Translations under genes and position numbers: made by a program
DNA from: Nymphaea colorata
Taxonomy: Eukaryota > Streptophyta > Magnoliopsida > Nymphaeales > Nymphaeaceae
DNA: 60,000 bases
Assembly (NCBI RefSeq): GCF_008831285.2
Contig: NC_045138.2
Coordinates: forward strand, 25,393,934 to 25,453,933
Direction: 5' to 3'
Notes under the pieces: model-generated
Told to the model about the DNA's origin: nothing
Databases searched by the model: none
The model's input: the letters and a program-made list of their open reading frames with translations, nothing else
Part shown: positions 33,699 through 45,353 of the stretch, one piece after another
Numbering within the stretch: the stretch's first letter is position 1
How the letters are laid out: each line of letters opens with the position of its first letter

Positions 33699-34340
33699 GG
33701 CAAAAACCAGACACTAATTAGGTTAGGGATAAAACCAGACCATTTATTTTCTTGACAAAAAATTATGATAAATAAAATATAAACATCTTAATATATTTAA
33801 AAACAATTATTATGATGTAAAACATATTTTGACTCAAAGTTATTTTTTCTTTATTATAAAAACGCTATTATAGCTTAAAAAATGATCAACTTAATATGTA
33901 TTTTACATCAACCTATCCTTAAGATCATAGTGTCAGGATGGATAAAAAAAACACTTTAAATAACATATTTAAATAATTGGGTTTTTGTCCCTGACCAATG
34001 TTTCTATTTGAGTGATTGGTAGAAACCAAACACAGAGGTCAAAGATAAAAACCAGACCCTTTGATTTTGATTTCCAAATTTTTTTTTTGCAATATAACCT
34101 TGTTCATATAATCTTAAGAATTGGTTGATGCAAAAAATATATTTTTTAAAATAACAAAATGAATGGCCCTCAGGACATGATAATAAAAAAAAATAACATT
34201 TTTCATTAAAACGACTTGAATCAAAGCATGTTTTATGTATGTTTTATGTCAAAATAGTCTTTATAAACATATCAAGATGTTTATATGCTATAATAAAAAA
34301 TCAAAAGGTCTGTTTTTTAGCTCGGACCTAAGTATCTGAT
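33699..34340. mobile_element. AT-rich inverted-repeat element (possible MITE)
   Basis: The left part (about 33699-33850: 'accagacc', 'atataaacatctta', 'gtaaaacatattttgac') recurs in reverse complement at about 34190-34330 ('aacagacc', 'atataaacatcttg', 'ataaaacat'). Identity is moderate. There is no ORF. Unit 2 of the tandem duplication lacks it, consistent with insertion into unit 1. Termini and target site were not resolved. Confidence 0.45.
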
Positions 34341-35177
34341 TTTCATCAAATTCTTTCTCTCTCTTTTGATATATATATTTTCATTTATACGCATCCATAG
34401 TAGTTAAGAAAAAGATATAAACTAATATCAAGTAATGAAAATGACCATCTTCCTTTTTTCTCTGCCGCTTCATTCTCATCAGAAATCGCCATTTAAGTCC
34501 CATAATGAAGCAATCAATTTTTAAACCATCATTATGTTAGATAATAACGACCTAATGATGGTTTTAGTTAGATGGCTGGTCATAGCCGATCCTCTCGACA
34601 TAGAAAACATAAATTTTTCTATCCCTTTTAGACGATCTTGAGATTTGCAGAGAAATATTTTTCCTTCATAATGGGATTGAAGATGAGGGAGGTAGTCAAC
34701 AACGAGACATCCCTGGCTTGACGTGACATTTACTGGATAAGCGTCTACGCAATGTCAGAACCCAAACGCCTTTTAAGTGAAACTGATTATTAATGCAAGA
34801 GAAACGTTCATTAATACGAGTAATATAAAACTATTTACGAGATGAACACAGGACATCTAATTCAAGTGTGAAGTAGGCCAGCCAGTGTTGGCCATTTGGC
34901 TGTAGTTGAAACATTTACCATAGTTTCCTTTTAACCTCAAAGCAAGGCACGACATGTTAATTATACTCCTTATCTACATGTATTGGGTTTTTCACTCACC
35001 TTTGCATTACATAAATATAACTGTGCATATAATCAGGTTAGAGTTCAAAAAAACGTCATTGAATAACCTTTGTCTTTTATTCTAAAGGCAGGTCGCTTAT
35101 TCCTGAATTCCTTGACATTGGCGATGTTTTTAAAAACTTTGAGAAAAGGATTAGCTTAATACCCACCACCCTGGAAA

Positions 35178-35289
35178 ACGTGATATTCTAAAATTTCTTA
35201 TTTTTTCTTTAAACAAAAGGAAAAAAAAGAAGCTGTCTATTTTAAAATTTCTTATTTTTTCTTTAAACAAAAGGAAAAAAGAAGCTGTC
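35178..35289. repeat. Two tandem ~59-bp units
   Basis: 'aaaatttcttattttttct' followed by the 'gaagctgtc' end occurs twice in a row. The second tandem-duplication unit has one version near 38565. Confidence 0.85.
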
Positions 35290-36066
35290 GCGTGTCTGTA
35301 CTGATACCAAGAGCTAGAGAATTTATTGGTAAGAAACTAGGAATCAATAGTGTATTTTTCTAAATTAGATAAAGGTAAAATTAATTTATCCAAGGCGACT
35401 GCCCACGCTAATACTATGGCCGGTGACTGAAAACTCGAAGCAAGTATGAACGGGTATGACCTTGCTGGTTTCATGCCCAAGGTCGTTAAAATAACCACAT
35501 AAGTAAACGTTAACATGCATCATATTCAAATGGAAACATTCAATGTTATTGTCCAAAACGTATTTTTAAATATCTTGAATTGGTTTAAAGATAAAAATTG
35601 AAAACTGTAAATAAGTACATATTTTGTAGTAGTGTAGATACAATAAAAGAGGAACCCTTTGGAAAAATTATGTCCGAAAAAGGTAAACCACTCTGCAGTT
35701 GGGCTCCAGGATACTTAATATGGTTGACTCATCTCCAGCAACTGGCGTATAAGAGATCAAGCACTCTCTCTCTCTCTCTCTCTCCATGTGATAGGGAACC
35801 ATGATATAAAAATATGGCAACAAAGAAGAAAGCACGTCCAAACAATCTTGGGCACAATTCTCTTGGGTCCAGTTGACAATGGTGAAGATTTTCCATCTCT
35901 CGTGGTGAAAAGAGGGAATAAAGATGAGAGAGAAGAGGTGATCAGCTCATGAGGATCGTCTTTCGTTTTCTTGCTGGACGTGAATTTAATGCATGGGGGG
36001 GACACTCTCCCAACTGTGGATTTATGCGGAGATGGATCTTTGGATTCAATTCCGCAAGCGTCTGTC

Positions 36067-36192
36067 TGTATGCATGCCACAAAGAAAAAGGAGAAAGAAA
36101 GAATCGCAATAAAAGAAGAAGGCTTTCCGTAGCAGACAACACGCTAGACAAGCAAGCAGTCCTGTGCTTCTGCTCTTGTGACAGAAGCTGCA
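36067..36192 (+). promoter_or_regulatory. Core promoter and 5' UTR of the second large glycine-rich gene
   Basis: Near-identical to 31837-31962, with the RY-type word ATGCATGCC at 36069-36077 and a CAATAAAAG TATA-like word at 36107-36115. The TATA word differs by one base from that of the paralogue (CTATAAAAG). Confidence 0.55.
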
Positions 36193-37233
36193 ATGGCTTC
36201 TCCTGCGGGAAGACTCCTGGTGCTGGTGGCTCTCGCGGTGCTCTTTGTTCTCTGTTTTGGTCAAGTCGGTGCAAGAACTGTTCCTGATGACGAGAAGTTT
36301 TTTCAAGAGGACCGTCTTTTCCTGCGCCCTGGTTTTGGAGTTGGCCGCCCTGGGTTTGGCTTTGGCCGGCGTTGCCGGTTCTTGAGGCGCTGCGGCCCAT
36401 TCGGGGGTCGCCCTGGCCTTAGATTTGGAGGTGGTCCTTGGGGTGGATTCGGCCACCGTGGTGGGCTTGGTGGAGGTGGGCTAGGTGGTAGGTTTGGTGG
36501 AGGTGCCGGAGGTGGGCTAGGTGGTAGGTTTGGTGGAGGTGCGGGAGGTGGACTAGGTGGTAGGTTTGGTGGAGGTGCCGGAGGTGGACCAGGTGGTAGG
36601 TTTGGTGGAGGTGCCGGAGGCGGTGCAGGTAGTGGGCTTGGTGGTGGTGCCGGAAGCGGCTTGGGTGGTGGCGGTGGTGGGCTCGGAGGTGGACTAGGTG
36701 GAGGGTTTGGTGGAGGTGCCGGGGGCGGTACAGGTAGTGGGCTCGGAGGTGGTGCTGGTGGTGGGCTTGGAGGTGGACTAGGTGGTGGATTTGGAGGAGG
36801 CTCTGGAGGCGGTGCAGGTAGTGGGCTTGGTGGAGGTGGCTTCGGTGGTAGCGGTGGTGCTGGTGGTGGGCTCGGAGGTGGAGCAGGTGGCGGATATGGA
36901 GAAGGAGGCGGCGAAGGTGGTGGTGGTGGTGGAGAAGGAGGTGGTGAAGGTGGGGGTGGTGGAGAAGGAGGTGGCGAAGGTGGTGGTGGAGAGGGTGGGG
37001 GTGGTGGAGAAGGAGGTGGCCAAGGTGGGGGTGGTGGAGCAGGCGAAGGTGGTGGTGGACAAGGAGGTGGAGAAGGTGGGGGTGGAGCAGGTGGTTTTGG
37101 TGCCAGTGGTGGCGCTGGAAGTGGCATTGGTGAAGGTGGTGGCGATGGAGGAGGCGCTGGCGGCGGTGCTGGAGCAGGTAAAGGGCTTGGCGCTGGTGGT
37201 GGCGGCGGCCTTGGAGGTGGCAGAGGACGGTAG
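36193..37233 (+). CDS. Large secreted glycine-rich protein (346 aa), Glu-containing repeats
   Basis: The ATG at 36193 has the same context as the paralogue, and the signal peptide is nearly identical (LVLVALAVLFVLCFGQVGA). RTVPDDEKFF and the Cys pair CRFLRRCGP are kept. The middle is GGRFGGGAGGGLGG repeats. The last ~120 residues switch to GEGGGEGGGGG with a Glu every four to eight residues, then Gly/Ala to GGGRGR and a stop. Single exon. The acidic tail is absent from the paralogue at 31963, so the two copies have diverged in charge. A cell-wall role is inferred. Confidence 0.85.
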   Translation: MASPAGRLLVLVALAVLFVLCFGQVGARTVPDDEKFFQEDRLFLRPGFGVGRPGFGFGRRCRFLRRCGPFGGRPGLRFGGGPWGGFGHRGGLGGGGLGGRFGGGAGGGLGGRFGGGAGGGLGGRFGGGAGGGPGGRFGGGAGGGAGSGLGGGAGSGLGGGGGGLGGGLGGGFGGGAGGGTGSGLGGGAGGGLGGGLGGGFGGGSGGGAGSGLGGGGFGGSGGAGGGLGGGAGGGYGEGGGEGGGGGGEGGGEGGGGGEGGGEGGGGEGGGGGEGGGQGGGGGAGEGGGGQGGGEGGGGAGGFGASGGAGSGIGEGGGDGGGAGGGAGAGKGLGAGGGGGLGGGRGR

Positions 37234-37927
37234 TTTAATTACCAAATAATTCAATTACGTTTCCAAGTAATATGCCACCATTTGTTGTAACGTTTTAAAA
37301 ATTATGTTCTCATTGCAGATTAAGCGTGTTTTTTCACACATTAATATTGTATAGTCTGGGGAGTTTTTGTGCTTGGTAATGCAATAACGAATTTCTGTCA
37401 CTTGTAAGCAAAAGTGAATACATTATGACATTCCATGCGATCAGTTTGCTTGATAGTGCATGATGAGAATTCCCAGTTGATTTATTATCCAACAAGGTGA
37501 AAAGAAAAACTTTTTAAAGCAACTTTTATTTTCACGTCGACTCACATTCAAGTTACTTCACAAAAATTAATGGCAGCATGAAGCAATGGGATTATCACGC
37601 TTTATCATTAACTCCTCTTTCAAAGACGATGGTTCCATGGATGTTTTTTGTTAGATCCCCCCAAAACTCGACCACCAAATATTCTTTGAGATGATGCATA
37701 CTTAGGACCACCTTCTATGTTCGCCCCCCAACATGCTCAGGGGCCTTCTTATTTGCCATTGCCCCTTCCGGTGGTGGGCCTAAAATTTAAGTCGCTTCAA
37801 TATATATCAGTCAATGAAAGTTAAGAGTGCAATCATGTTGCATAGTTGAACTCTAGATCTTGTTCTATATAACATGCATAGTTAAAATACTTCACCTGTG
37901 GAACTAGTACTAACTGTTCTGACTGAA

Positions 37928-37979
<52 letters not shown>
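37928..37979. repeat. CT then TA microsatellite
   Basis: (CT)n at 37928-37954 continues into (AT)n to 37979. Confidence 0.95.
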
Positions 37980-39232
37980 ATGCAAAAGAAAAGAATAGTT
38001 CATTAATATGAGAGAGAGAGCAAATGACCAGGCTACCCTATGGGCGGAAAGAATCAAGCCTTCAATAATACATATACAATCAAGACATGCCCTTTTGTCC
38101 AAAAAGTTTCCAATCGTTCATCCTTTACATCGGCTGGAAATAAGAAGCAGCTAGAATCGAGGGACTCGAACATGGATATTTGCTACATAAACCATGCGCA
38201 ATTTCATCTACCTGATCTACGTTGATCGTAACACCGGGGACGAGGCCATGAGTTTTTGAATAAAGCTATTTAGGAGAAGAACATAGGAAATGCAGAGATC
38301 TGATTCTGACATAAAGTAGGCCAAAAACAGGGCAGTGTTGGTCCGTTAGTAGTCATGCCCTCGCAAAAGTTTCTCATCCCGGAAGAGCCATGGCCCTTTA
38401 GCTCCGCCAATAAAAGTTGAAGCTTCCACTTATTTCTTCTTTATAGTTTACAGAGAGCAACCTTTGCCTTTTTTCCCAAAGGCAGGTCGTTTTATTCCTG
38501 AATGCTTCTAAAAACTTCCGGAAAATGATTTAGTATTAATGCCCACCATCCTGGAAAACGTGATATTTCTATAATTTTTTAAGAAAAAAAAAGGAAAGGA
38601 GAAAGGAAGCTGTCTGTATCTGTGCTTAATGCTTATACGAAGGGCTAGAGAATTTGTTGGTAAAGAAACTACGGTCACACAGGAAAAGGAATCTAGCTCT
38701 ACTGCACGATCAAACATCCTTTCGCTGGTTAACATGATGTCTATTTTTCTCTCCGCCCTGCAGCTATTCAAATTTACAAACCTGCAGCAAATGGGAGTAA
38801 TGACTCGCTCCGGTATATACAAAGAGTTCGATATGCAATCACCAAATAATTACATTGCATTTGATGATGCTAAACAATTACATTGCCATTAGAAGAAGAA
38901 CTTTGCTAAACTCTCGGCCATTGGGGACAAACGACCTGCCAAATACCCGACGACAAATTAGATAAAGGGAAATCAGTTTATCTAAATCAAGCATAAAATC
39001 TATCACGCAAAAACCCAATAGCGTATTTTTATATCCAAGGCACTGTTCTACTTTGATGGCCTTATTTTTTTATCATTTCAGACAAAATAAAAAAGTTGAC
39101 AAGTTTTCACATATAAACATGTAAGCAAAATGTCAGGACTGATGGAAAAAGTAGGGGAAATAAAAGCTGAGAATCCATGAATTTGAAGAGTATGCTATTG
39201 AAAGATCCGTGAAGTTTAAATTCCAAAGTCTG

Positions 39233-40711
39233 TTACTCCATTGTCAATTCATGCTGTAAGGCGCAAATTATTGTACATTTTATGCCATTATTCAGCCACA
39301 GCATGTAATCAAACAATCTAATCAGCTTCTTCAGAAGTCCGTTGAAGCTATTCCAATAAGCCAACGCAAGCCTGGTGGTTGCTAATGAGTGCCACATGCC
39401 ATCAAGGAACATCACCAGGTCCTAAGATAAACCTTCCAAACTACTGCTTATGTCGAATTAGTCCAACCACTTTGTCACGGTGAAACAGGTCATACTCCCA
39501 AAGATTCTCATATAAAATCCTAGATAAGTGATTCAAACCTAGAATTTCCAGACTAAATATCTTGCTTAAATCAGGAGATTATAAATAACAACAGCTATGA
39601 GCTAACACACACCTAAGAACCTTTAAGCACAATTTTTTGGTTAAATCAGGTCATCGCCAATAACCACAGTATTGTTGCTAAATATATCGGACAGTTTCCA
39701 ATAAAAAGATCAATAAAGATAAAATTCTCATGTTCTGCCACTCGTTATTGTGTTTTGCAACAGCAAAGCGTTACCTATTGGAATTGCATCATGTGCTTCT
39801 CCTATGACACCACTGAAATCTATTTATCATTCCGGAAGAGACTTCAAACATCAAAACTTTATAGGACAATGAACCGCTCGCGAGGTATTCACCATAGAAC
39901 AGGATAAGTTCAATCGACCACACGGTAATATCTCAAGAAATTCAAAACCTCAAAATTTATTTTGAAAGTGTTCATGTTTTTGCATTCTGCACCTATTCAT
40001 CATTCTTGCTGAACATAGACTTCATAAATTCTATTGGCTCAAGAAGTAATAAACTGGTGAGTATCTATAAAAAGAGCGGCATGATATTCATAGAGGATAC
40101 AACTATACAAGCAAAAAGAGAATTTTATGCCATCAACCTGTTGTTTACTGTCACCAATAAAGGAATCTGCAAACAATACCAAATCCTGACTACACGAAGT
40201 TTGATCCAGTCGCTAGAAGAATTTTGGTTTGAACATTAGCAGCTCACAATTCACATACTTATGCATAAAGGAACATGCACAATGACAGCCAAAGACATGC
40301 ACAATTGCACACATATAAGTGCCTGGCTCATACCTCTAGCGTACTAAACACCAACTGCATTCGACTGGCAACAATTGATGGGGCTTCAGCAGTTCCCATG
40401 ACTGCCATTTGTTCTAGCTGAAGTGTCTTTACTGGAAGCCTACAGGAAAAATCAGAGTGAAGTCAAGAAACTGCACATCAGCCTTATCCCATATGTCATG
40501 CTACAATTTTTTAAATTTTAAGCACAGGAGGCCCAAAGTAATAGGCATTAGACATTCCAAATGGAAAAAGACAGAATACAAAGACCGAATTTAAGTTGAA
40601 CATTTCCACAAGACAACAATTATGCGACATAGTGAACATGTTTCGAGGGTGTAACATGCACCTCCTTTCTTGTAGAGAAGTAATTATCACAAATCACCCT
40701 AGGGTGATCCA

Positions 40712-40749
<38 letters not shown>

Positions 40750-43700
40750 TCACAACAACATGGACACCAACAAGCAGATAGCTTCTTGCATTTTTTTTAG
40801 GGCCCTAGATTGACAAGGAGATCACGAATGCAATGAAGAGCCATATGTCATAACAGATTAGGCATAGCTAACTTAAAGCAACACCTCTTCTTGCAAGCTA
40901 AAAATCCTTCTATTGCTTCATTGCACACAGGAGCACCACCTACCCAGATGCAGGCAACGAAATGTTGTTTCCTTAGATAGACTGATCATGAAGTCAACAC
41001 AGGCAAGATTTTGTTGCAAGGTTCAACTGGTGGACTACCATTAGGTAGGGAGGATCTGAACGGTTTTGCAAAATGGAGGCCTACCAGTATGTGGTCACAT
41101 ACTGTCGGTTTCCTTGCTTACTTGAGAAGGTAAAGGATGCAAAACTTCTCCAAATAAAAGTAAAATGATCAACTTGCTTCTTGTTGGAATATGCTGGCCT
41201 TAATAAATACAAATTGATTTGCAATACTTAGTCAAGCTGTGTATACTAAAATAGATGGTAATCTTCTATTTGCAATTGGTCATATTGCACTTGAGAGAAA
41301 GACACCCTGTTTGCCATATATTTGAGGAGGAACCCTATTACTTAGAATCCAATTAAGGGACCACTGAGGTGCTGATCACTTGACGATGTGTAATTACTCG
41401 AGTGTGCGATGCCGGACTAACAACCTAGCTTTTAATTCCAATTGCACTATTCTACTACTAAAATTGAAGCTTTCACCTGTGCAAGGTAACCGTGCACACA
41501 GAAATTACCAATATAAAGTAACAAAATTAAGCGCATGATACTTGGCATTTCAAGTGCCTTTCACACATTTCCAGTAGAATTTTTATGTTTCTAACAGAAA
41601 CTGGTAGCAAAAAGCATGCCAATACGCCAGAACAAGATATTATAAAAGGCTAATGAACAAATCCAGAAGAGACTTCAAAGAAACTCACCACGCCATTCCT
41701 TTTACGAAATATGCATTGGCTATGAGAGCACAAAATCCTTTCCATTGAAGCTTGATTTCATCAGATACAGGAGGTGTGGATGACCATCTAACTATAGTTG
41801 GTTGTGGCGTGCATAAGATGGTAATAAACACAATGCTCAGCCACAAAATACACTCCTCTACCTGGAAAGAGAAGAGAAACGAAATCTGTAATTTTTTTCT
41901 CATTTTTTACCAAACAGATCCTTTTTTCCTGAGGAAAGCAAAAGGATAGCCTATGTAACTATGTTCTTCAAGTTAAATAACATACAATGAAATTTCATAA
42001 CATAGATTCTAAGGTTTCTGAATTAAGCTAACAACTAACGAGTACAAAACAATGCATGAGCCTCAGCCATGTCACAATAGCAACGAAATGAACATGATAA
42101 AGGACACACAGTCAAAAGAAAAAAATATCTAAGAAGGCCAAAATAGTTAGAATTTAGAAACTATTTCTTTGGTTACTTTCTTCACCCCATCTCATTTTCA
42201 TTTTTAGTAAATAGAAGCATGTGGTCTTAAGAATGGCATATTTTGCAGTTTCTATTAATTTGAAAAAGGATTATAGTAGAGCACCAAACAAGATAGACAA
42301 ATGAAGATTTAAACTCCATTCTACACCATTATTAAGTTATTGGGCATTTAAAAAGAGACTAGGGTCATTTGTGCTGCAGCATGTGCCTGCAACTTGTAAA
42401 CCAGAAAATATTAAGCCACTACAGATGTCTTTAATATGTATGTCATATTTGACATCAAGCGTATAGTAAAAAATCAAGCTGCTAAATTTTGAATTTGGAT
42501 ATACATAGTCTGACCTCTTCAGAGAAGGTTTTCGACTTCAAGCTTGTCGTTCCACCGTAAGCCTGTACCCCTTCTACATGCCCTCCAGAGCCTTTCAAGT
42601 CCATGAGTTCCCTTCGCAAACCCTCATCGGTACAACCCAAAGCATATGCATTTACTCCAGCACTAATAAACTCCTGGAACACATATGCACCGTTGCACAA
42701 ACAGACAAGACAACTAAATTGTATATGAGGCAAAACAATGAATCAGCTAATTAAGCCACAATTCCAGTTATCTAGGGATGGCAAATGACATGCCCAGCCG
42801 CACCTTAAGGTTGTCAATACCACCACGTTCAACAAAATTTCTGTACCGCCTGAAAATGCTGACTGCAATATTCCGGGAGGAGCGATAGTCATCCCCCGAT
42901 GAAGAACAAACAGGGCGTATGAACTGCCACTTGCTATTAAACTGTGTAACAAAATCAAGCAAAATCAGGAAAGGAACCACCAAATTTGCTAAATTGCTGT
43001 AAACTGCATCAAAAGGCTGGAAAGTGTCTCTTACCCGCCCCAGTGAAGAACTCTTCACTGCTTTATGCACCACATTCAAGCAATCGAAAGCCTTAAACCT
43101 GCAAAGGCACTTCCTCTCGTGAGTATGGTCAACTTGATCCAGTTAAAGTCATTGACCAACTGACTTCCAAGAGGGCGAGATTGATCACAAACCTAGCGTT
43201 TGAAGCTTTATGTAATCCAGCCTGCAACACAACATCCTTCTTATCACCGAGCCAGCAAACACAGGCTGTGGTCAGTGCGTGCATCTTCAGCACATTTACC
43301 TCATTCGCCTCTTCGTAACAGAAGCATCTAATGTATGCGAGAAACTATAGGCATTCCAACATTTGCAGAAATGATCCGCAAAAGAATCCACAGATTTGCT
43401 TCAAAATATTTTGAGATTCATCTGACGAAAGAAAAACCGTTTTGAGTTGGCATAAGCAATCATTTCTCCTGAAAAATAACTTTGTTTCACATTTTCAGAT
43501 TCAGCTAATCAAGAAAGATAAACTCATCAGGCAAGAAAATACCAATTTCATAATTCGCACGAACGAATTCTCATAGAAAGGAAAATAGCTTTTTCAGATT
43601 CATTTGATTAAAGTGAGTTAACGTCATGCAAACAAGAAAACCAATATCTTAGGTTGACACACACAAAGTTTTCTCATAAGTCAAAACAAAGAATATATGT

Positions 43701-44382
43701 TAGTCTGCCAAGATTGAAGATAAGCAGTTATTCAATTCTTCCAAGGTTCGTCATGGAAAGATAATTTAGGCAACCATAAATCAGCCAAAACAAGCCAAAG
43801 AGGAAACTTCTTACCATACTTCATGGGCGGAGAAGGGGTGTGGAAGCAAAGGAAAAGGCAAAAAAAAAAAAAAAATCTTAAACCGCACGACTACTCAGTT
43901 TGAATCTTCGGCGTACATTGAGATGAAACGTATCTCGACCTCCCTTCTTATCTACTTTGAGGTGCCTGAAATGACTCACTTATCCAGAAAATAGCATAAA
44001 TAACAGGCATGTTACTCATCATAATTCAAGCTTTCCCACAGCCTAGTTTGTCTGACTGAATGAGCATGTTAAACATATTTATCCCCCGAGTTCCTAGAAA
44101 ACCAGGATAAGCTGTGCTACAGTAACCTTCACCAGAATGCAACATTAATTTCAGCGAGCCCTTCAAAAATGTTGGGACATATATTGAGATGAAAACAAGA
44201 CAATGGGATACTTTATGTCGATTGATGAATTTGAACATTAACCACTACGTAAATTTTGAAGAGAAAAGAGGGTTTGAAATCAAAGAGACCACAAAACTAA
44301 CCATCAATAAAATCCCACAATTCTAAAGCGAGTTCGTTCGAAACAGATAGGGAACAATTACCTTTTCAACAATCAAGTTCAT
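39233..44382 (-). CDS. Conserved-looking protein of unknown function, nine exons (~307 aa)
   Basis: Exons in transcript order are 44382-44362, 43344-43300, 43221-43193, 43098-43035, 42941-42804, 42673-42515, 41861-41689, 40439-40334 and 39421-39233. Every junction has GT/AG and a matching phase, and the total is 924 nt including TAA. The protein begins MNLIVEK and has the segments FKAFDCLNVVHKAVKSSSLG, RSSRNIAVSIFRRYRNFVERGG and NAYALGCTDEGLRREL. One hydrophobic stretch (CILWLSIVFITILCTP) may be a membrane or buried helix. It continues with VRWSSTPPVSDE, LPVKTLQLEQMAV and a final exon starting DLVMFLDGMWH. I do not recognise the family. The first two exons are short and less certain. The gene is divergent from the small gene at 45354. 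One intron (93 bp, 42942-43034) is open in frame, so retention would add 31 residues. Confidence 0.75.
40712..40749. repeat. TA then TG microsatellite
   Basis: (TA)n at 40712-40724 runs into (TG)n to 40749. It lies in an intron of the minus-strand gene. Confidence 0.95.
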
Positions 44383-45353
44383 CAACACGCCAAATTTTAG
44401 AGAGGGAGGAGAATAAAGAGAGAGAGAGAGAGAGAGGGAAAGAGAGATCGTCCACAGAATGTGAAGGGCGGTAAGCGCTCCAGGGAAGCTCCTGGAGGGA
44501 GTGGTCGCGCGGGCTTCCGTCAAAGCCTCCCGCTTTCTTTTCCCCACCGTGAGTCATTGGATCCGGTTCCTTTCTCTATCCGATCCGATCGTTTCTGACC
44601 GTCACGAGGACCAGCGGAAAAAACCAAGGACGTTCTCCAGAAATGAAATCTTTGAGACGAAAAAGCTGGTGAGGAACAATATTAAAGATCTGACGGAAAT
44701 AATAACAAATCTGAGAACAAAGCCTTCTTTTTTATAACATATAATTCTCCTAGTTAGGCCCATGAATCCTCTACCAGACTACCACTCTCTGGTTTTTCCC
44801 ATTCTCTCTCCTTTGTCTTCCTCTTCTCTTCACTGTGAAGTCGATGTGATTTCCTACTTCCAACCAATCGGACACTCACTCCTTCTTTCCTGTTCGAAGC
44901 TTTAGAGTTTGCATTGCGAATACTTGATGTTCAAAGATCTGAATTACGCCTGTCGTGGTCGTGGTGGCCGTAGATTCGCTTGTCGATCATCTTTTGTTAA
45001 CTGTTAACTACCCGCATTGCGGGAGCAGTGGCACTGGATCTTAATGACTCTGTTTTATATCTTGAGGAGGTTTTCTATTGATTGGCAGAAGCCCATCTTG
45101 ATCTTATTGGTTATTGGTTAAGCGTTTAAATGTTTTTCTCATATGCCAAATTCTTGTCAACGCAAATTCAACGGTCCCTGTGGAAAACGCAGAACACCAC
45201 TTGTGGGTCTGGTCATCACTATTCAGTTTCTTTGTCAGTTTATTCGATTTATTCGTATTCGATCTGGCTATATTGGAACTAATCTCTCTTAGTATTTGAT
45301 ATTTTTTTTTTTTGCTGCATATTCCAGATTTCATTGATCGAAGACAGTTTTGC
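44383..45353. promoter_or_regulatory. Shared 5' region of two divergent genes
   Basis: The minus-strand gene starts at 44382 and the plus-strand gene at 45354. The interval holds a (GA)n tract (about 44418-44437) and a pyrimidine-rich stretch with an acceptor-like TTCCAG at 45322-45327, which suggests that the plus-strand gene has a 5' UTR intron. An ATG at 44557 (minus) opens a 63-codon frame that overlaps the 44382 start in another frame. No TATA box was identified with confidence. Confidence 0.4.

Larger units (their letters stand above)
35560..38960. repeat. ~4-kb tandem duplication, unit 2
   Basis: Partner of unit 1 (31060-35400). It carries the second large glycine-rich gene. A CT/TA microsatellite lies at 37928-37979. 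Apart from the glycine-rich gene no coding sequence is supported. Confidence 0.85.

Noticed and set aside
36303-37127. 274-codon proline-rich open frame on the minus strand
   Set aside because: Antisense shadow of the glycine-rich gene at 36193.
44501-44737. 78-codon plus-strand open frame in the divergent promoter
   Set aside because: Starts with GTG, has no recognisable features and overlaps the 5' region of the minus-strand gene.
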